From Candidatus Cloacimonadota bacterium (lineage in GTDB: Bacteria; Cloacimonadota; Cloacimonadia; Cloacimonadales; WRIO01): 8,795 bases of DNA. Location of the stretch: contig JALNXV010000132.1 of assembly GCA_023230175.1 (NCBI GenBank), positions 1-8,795 on the forward strand, given 5' to 3'. The translations under genes were made by a program, and so were the position numbers. The notes under the pieces are model-generated. The model did not search any database. It was not told the origin of the DNA and saw nothing but the letters and a program-made list of their open reading frames with translations. How positions within the stretch are numbered: position 1 is the stretch's first letter; every line of letters starts with the position of its first letter. This document shows, one piece after another, positions 6,071 to 8,795 of the stretch.

Positions 6071-6822
6071 TGTGCAACTCCTTCATTTCCTTTATCTCTA
6101 AAGTTATTAATAGGGAATACAGGAATCATATTTTCTTTAGCCCAAACAAGAGCTTTAACAGGATCTACTCCCCAATTAGTAGGACAGGTAGAAACAAATT
6201 CTATAAAAGTAAATCCTCGTCCTTCTTTATTGTAAGTAAGCGCTTTAAGAACTGCTTTTTTAGCCTTAATAATATCAGCAGGTGACAACAAGGAAACTCT
6301 TTCAATATAATAAGGAGCATCAAGGGTATTTAATAATTCACAAACTCTGATAGGGCTGCCAATATCATCAACATCTCTTCCGTACGGTGAGGTTGTTGTT
6401 TTCATATTTTTAAGTGTAGTTGGAGCCATTTGACCGCCTGTCATTCCGTAAATAGCATTATTTACGAAAAAGACAGAAATATGTTCGCCGCGGTTAGCAG
6501 CGTGAACAATTTCAGCAGTACCTATTGCGGCTAAATCACCATCACCTTGGTAAGTGAAAACATTCATATCCGGTCTTGCTCTTTTCATACCGGTTGCCAC
6601 AGCAGGAGCTCTACCATGAGCAGCTTGAGCCATATCAAAATCAAAAAACTTGTAAGCAAAAACAGAACATCCTACAGGAGCGACGCCTGTCATTTGATTT
6701 TTTAAGCCGAGTTCATCTACAGCTTCTGCTATTAATCGGTGAGCGACACCATGCAGACATCCCGGACAATAAGTAAACTGTAAATCTGTTAAAGATTCTG
6801 GTCTTTTTGCTATTGTTTGCAT
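6067..6822 (-). CDS. 2-oxoacid:ferredoxin oxidoreductase, beta subunit (thiamine pyrophosphate-binding)
   Basis: This subunit binds thiamine pyrophosphate and the proximal [4Fe-4S] cluster. It has 251 residues, typical of the short beta type. Candidate cluster ligands are C19 and C22 (CPGC), C52 (GCS) and C213 (TCPTNWG). The TPP/Mg signature runs from GDGD (93-96) to NN (121-122), followed by YGMTGGQ (125-131). HGRA at 69-72 is another family landmark. The ATG has AGGAGG five bases upstream, overlapping the alpha-subunit TAG stop. The gene follows the alpha gene and overlaps the gamma gene, as in operons annotated as valerate-type (vor) or 2-oxoglutarate-type (kor) enzymes. Confidence 0.94.
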   Translation of the reverse strand: MQTIAKRPESLTDLQFTYCPGCLHGVAHRLIAEAVDELGLKNQMTGVAPVGCSVFAYKFFDFDMAQAAHGRAPAVATGMKRARPDMNVFTYQGDGDLAAIGTAEIVHAANRGEHISVFFVNNAIYGMTGGQMAPTTLKNMKTTTSPYGRDVDDIGSPIRVCELLNTLDAPYYIERVSLLSPADIIKAKKAVLKALTYNKEGRGFTFIEFVSTCPTNWGVDPVKALVWAKENMIPVFPINNFRDKGNEGVAQ

Positions 6823-6831
6823 GAAATCCTC

Positions 6832-7914
6832 CTATAAATTCTTCATAATATCTGCTGCTACTTCTTCAGGAGTAAACACGAGACCACCGACTTTACCCAT
6901 AAAATGAACAGGAACTTTGCCATTAACAGCTAATCTAACATCTTCTACCATTTGACCTAAATTAAGTTCAAATACATTTATACATTTAACTTTTTTATTT
7001 AAAGCTTTACTTATAGCATCGTAAGGATAAGGCCATACAGTGATTGGTCTGATTAAGCCGATATTTTTACCTTGAGCATTAAGATCATCAATTGCTGATT
7101 TCACAATACGAGCAGCCGTTCCGAAAGCAACGCATACTACTTCATTATCTTCATTGATATTATATTCTTCATATTTAATTTCATTAGCTTCAATAGTTTT
7201 ATACTTTTTATCTAATTCTAACACGTGCTTTTCTAATACGTTAGGATCTATTTCAAGTGAGTTTATTTCATTATGATGATGACCCGGACCGTCTTCATTT
7301 TGATGAATACACCAATCAAAATGTTGTTTGCTGAGTTCAACCATTTCTTCTTCAGTTTTGTAAGGCTTAAACTCAACCGGTTCCATCATTTGACCTAATA
7401 ATCCATCAGCTAATATCATCACAGGGTTACGGTATTTATCTGCTAAATCAAAAGCATCTGAAGCCATATCTGCAAACTCTTGAACTGAGCTTGGAGCGAG
7501 CACTATACAATGATAATCACCATGACCACCACCTTTAGTTGCCTGAAAATAATCACCTTGAGCAGGTTGAATATCACCAAGTCCGGGTCCACCTCTTTGA
7601 ACGTTCACTATAACTGCAGGCAAATTAGCACCTGCTATATAAGAAATAGCTTCCATTTTTAGAGAAACACCGGGAGATGAAGAAGAAGTCATTACTCTTT
7701 TTCCACAACCGGCAGCACCATAAACCATATTAGCTGCAGCAACTTCTGACTCTGCTTGTAAAAAAGTACCTTTTACTTTTGGCATCATTTTTGCCATGAA
7801 CTCTATTAATTCACTTTGAGGAGTAATAGGGTATGCAAAATACAATCTGCAACCGGCTCTGATAGCAGCTTCTGCTACGGCTTCATTGCCTTTCATTAAT
7901 ATCTTTTCTCCCAT
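6832..7914 (-). CDS. vorB: 2-oxoacid:ferredoxin oxidoreductase, alpha subunit (VorB-like)
   Basis: This 360-residue subunit is the pyrimidine-binding half of the enzyme. Landmarks are MKGNEAVAEAAIRAG (7-21), FAYPITPQSE (26-35), AESE (54-57), TSSSSPG (76-82), and a GGPGLGDIQPAQGDY (108-122) stretch ending in KGGGHGDY (127-134). The last stretch is characteristic of the alpha subunits annotated as VorB, the 3-methyl-2-oxobutanoate (branched-chain 2-oxoacid) type, which are close to KorA. A transketolase C-terminal-like domain follows (about 258-360). Between the two domains lies a hydrophilic linker with HHH at 212-214. Annotation as VorB versus KorA across genomes rests on similarity rather than assays, so branched-chain 2-oxoacids or 2-oxoglutarate remain possible substrates. 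The ribosome binding site GGAGG abuts the ferredoxin gene's TAA. Confidence 0.9.
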   Translation of the reverse strand: MGEKILMKGNEAVAEAAIRAGCRLYFAYPITPQSELIEFMAKMMPKVKGTFLQAESEVAAANMVYGAAGCGKRVMTSSSSPGVSLKMEAISYIAGANLPAVIVNVQRGGPGLGDIQPAQGDYFQATKGGGHGDYHCIVLAPSSVQEFADMASDAFDLADKYRNPVMILADGLLGQMMEPVEFKPYKTEEEMVELSKQHFDWCIHQNEDGPGHHHNEINSLEIDPNVLEKHVLELDKKYKTIEANEIKYEEYNINEDNEVVCVAFGTAARIVKSAIDDLNAQGKNIGLIRPITVWPYPYDAISKALNKKVKCINVFELNLGQMVEDVRLAVNGKVPVHFMGKVGGLVFTPEEVAADIMKNL

Positions 7915-7923
7915 TTTTCCTCC

Positions 7924-8127
7924 TTACTTCTCGATAGTAATTGCCACGTCAGGGCAAGTCTGATAACACATCTTGCAAGCTATACATGATGCTTGATCTT
8001 CAACTTCGGCATAGTGATAACCTTTTGCATTAATCTTTGCCGAAAACTTAATAATCTTTTTTGGACATGCTGCGATACAAAGACCACAACCTTTACAGTA
8101 ATTAGGATTTACCGTCATTTTTGCCAT
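7924..8127 (-). CDS. 2x[4Fe-4S] ferredoxin-type delta subunit of the 2-oxoacid oxidoreductase
   Basis: This is a 67-residue dicluster ferredoxin that passes electrons from the catalytic subunits to external ferredoxin. Cluster motifs are C11-x2-C14-x2-C17-x3-CP and C48-x2-C51-x2-C54-x3-CP. I place the start at the ATG at 8127 (MAKMTVNPNY): AAGGAG lies 8 bases upstream, the length then matches stand-alone delta subunits, and the longer frame back to the TTG at 8196 would use the promoter -35 element as its start codon. The extra 23 residues of that longer frame show no ferredoxin similarity. It is the first gene of the operon; alpha begins 9 bases after its stop. Confidence 0.93.
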   Translation of the reverse strand: MAKMTVNPNYCKGCGLCIAACPKKIIKFSAKINAKGYHYAEVEDQASCIACKMCYQTCPDVAITIEK

Positions 8128-8168
8128 ATCAAGAACTCCTTTAAACTGGATTTCATTATTTGATTTAA

Positions 8169-8196
8169 ACTTTAAAATACTTATTATTTTTGTCAA
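8169..8196 (-). promoter_or_regulatory. Promoter of the 2-oxoacid oxidoreductase operon
   Basis: On the minus strand, TTGACA (8196-8191) is an exact -35 hexamer. TAAAGT (8174-8169), at 16-base spacing, matches TATAAT at four of six positions. Transcription would start near 8162, giving a leader of about 35 bases with AAGGAG before the ATG at 8127. The -10 choice is less certain than the -35. Confidence 0.65.
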
Positions 8197-8311
8197 CCGC
8201 TTTTTTATTTATTTAATAAATCAGACCATTTTTTTATTAAAAACTACCATTATTAGGTTAAACTGATTAAAAAAATATAAAATTTAAGAGGTGCCGGCTA
8301 ATTTTTTTTAC

Positions 8312-8644
8312 TTAACGAAACATATTCACATAAGATCCTAAAACTTCTTTAGTAAACGAATAACTCTGACTTACAGCATTATTATTGGAATAATTGTTAG
8401 TTGATTTATTAAGGCTATCAAAAGAATTTGCAATAAAATTATTATTGTATTCATTACTATTCCACTTACCTTGTGAATTATAAGTCTGATAATTATTTGT
8501 TGAAGCATTAGAAGAAGCATTATTTTGATAATTCTGATTTTGATAAGCATTAGCATAAGAATTTCGGTTTTGAGTCTGTAAAGTTGCTTGGACCTGCTGA
8601 ATATTGGTATTTGTAGCAGAAAGACCTCTTATACTAAAAGACAT
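8312..8644 (-). CDS. Asn/Gln/Ser/Tyr-rich protein of unknown function
   Basis: I do not recognise this protein. It has 110 residues from the second of two tandem ATGs (8647 and 8644); AAAGGAGG ends five bases before the second and only two before the first, so the second is preferred. A short, less biased N-terminus (SFSIRGLSATNTNIQQVQATLQ, roughly 2-23) is followed by a low-complexity middle (about 24-90) made almost only of N, Q, S, Y, A and T. The C-terminus is more ordinary (SFTKEVLGSYVNMFR, last 15). Asn alone is about one residue in four. There is no cysteine, signal peptide or membrane segment. The excellent ribosome binding site and the structured ends argue for a real gene. A DtxR-box-like site lies directly upstream (8663-8680), suggesting metal control. 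No convincing terminator follows. Confidence 0.75.
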   Translation of the reverse strand: MSFSIRGLSATNTNIQQVQATLQTQNRNSYANAYQNQNYQNNASSNASTNNYQTYNSQGKWNSNEYNNNFIANSFDSLNKSTNNYSNNNAVSQSYSFTKEVLGSYVNMFR

Positions 8645-8662
8645 CATATCCTCCTTTCATTA

Positions 8663-8680
8663 TAATAAGCTAACCTAAAT
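8663..8680. promoter_or_regulatory. DtxR-box-like site upstream of the Asn-rich gene
   Basis: Read on the minus strand the site begins ATTTAGGTTAGCTTA, with TTAGGTTAGC identical to the left half of the classical DtxR box (TTAGGTTAGCCTAACC). It matches the feoB-upstream palindrome at 12 of 18 positions, including all of the CCTAAAT arm; the other arm is poor. It lies 18 bases upstream of the ATG and next to the ribosome binding site. A TATAAT overlaps its gene-proximal end (8664-8659), but that is too close to the start for a normal leader, so the promoter is unclear. Confidence 0.5.
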
Positions 8681-8795
8681 TACAATTTAATATATTTCTT
8701 AAATTATGCAAAATAAATTTTTAGATATTTTTTAAGGTAGTTGCATTATATTTAATATTGTACTACGATCTTTCGGTTGAGAGTAAAATAAAGTG
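8681..8795. other. AT-rich non-coding edge, promoter region of the Asn-rich gene
   Basis: No gene is visible here. A possible minus-strand -10 (TATATT, 8694-8689) would place the transcription start against the DtxR-box-like site, but no good -35 accompanies it. On the plus strand a weak TTGCAT/TACGAT pair with 17-base spacing near the right edge could serve a divergent gene beyond the window; this is speculative. Confidence 0.3.

Noticed and set aside
6025..6285. Two overlapping plus-strand frames (6025-6285 and 6032-6235)
   Set aside because: They lie opposite the conserved beta and gamma subunit genes and read as antisense shadows.
6576..6776. Plus-strand frame opposite the beta subunit gene
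   Set aside because: It is antisense to the conserved CPGC and HGR region of a certain gene, with no own start signals.
8281..8311. Possible terminator after the Asn-rich gene (GCCGGC with nearby T-runs)
   Set aside because: GCCGGC is a loop-less palindrome and the flanks give only a weak 5-base TTAAG/CTTAA pair, so no stable hairpin precedes a T-run on the minus strand.
8371..8556. Minus-strand Ile/Leu-rich frame inside the Asn-rich gene
   Set aside because: It arises from shifting the repetitive AAT codons (to ATA and ATT); the real frame has the ribosome binding site.
8738..8766. GTAGT/ACTAC inverted repeat near the right edge
   Set aside because: Five-base arms in AT-rich DNA are expected by chance and nothing else supports a site.

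Overview
The window is AT-rich (about one third G+C by eye) and comes from a bacterium that looks anaerobic: it carries a Feo-type ferrous iron importer and a ferredoxin-dependent 2-oxoacid oxidoreductase. Genes are dense, have strong AGGAGG-like ribosome binding sites, and often overlap or nearly abut. The standard genetic code fits, since TGA ends two genes at overlapping stop/start junctions. I cannot name the phylum from the sequence alone.

Region 1 (1-3310, minus strand) is an iron-uptake operon read right to left: a DtxR-type regulator fused to a C-terminal FeoA domain, a free-standing FeoA, FeoB, and a small Cys-rich membrane protein cut by the left edge. Palindromic ATTTAGGC-type sites lie upstream of the regulator gene and again just upstream of feoB. 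This fits repression by Fe(II)-loaded regulator, including autorepression.

Region 2 (3311-4280) is a divergent intergenic region of about 350 bases, then a plus-strand gene for a small PAS-domain protein with two cysteine clusters. The gene is driven by a perfect TTGACA-N16-TATAAT promoter. Its TGA stop is followed by 17 more in-frame, highly charged sense codons before a TAA.

Region 3 (4281-5488, minus) is a coupled pair: a class I SAM-dependent methyltransferase and a YjbQ/UPF0047 protein that starts at TTG. A clear intrinsic terminator separates this pair from the next operon upstream.

Region 4 (5499-8196, minus) is a complete four-gene 2-oxoacid:ferredoxin oxidoreductase operon in the order ferredoxin (delta), alpha, beta (TPP), gamma. 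It has its own consensus-like promoter and terminator. The ferredoxin gene starts at 8127; a longer reading from the TTG at 8196 would overlap the promoter.

Region 5 (8197-8795) holds one unrecognised gene for an Asn/Gln/Ser/Tyr-rich protein of 110 residues. A DtxR-box-like sequence sits a few bases upstream of its ribosome binding site, making it a candidate iron-regulated protein of unknown function. It is the least explained part of the window.
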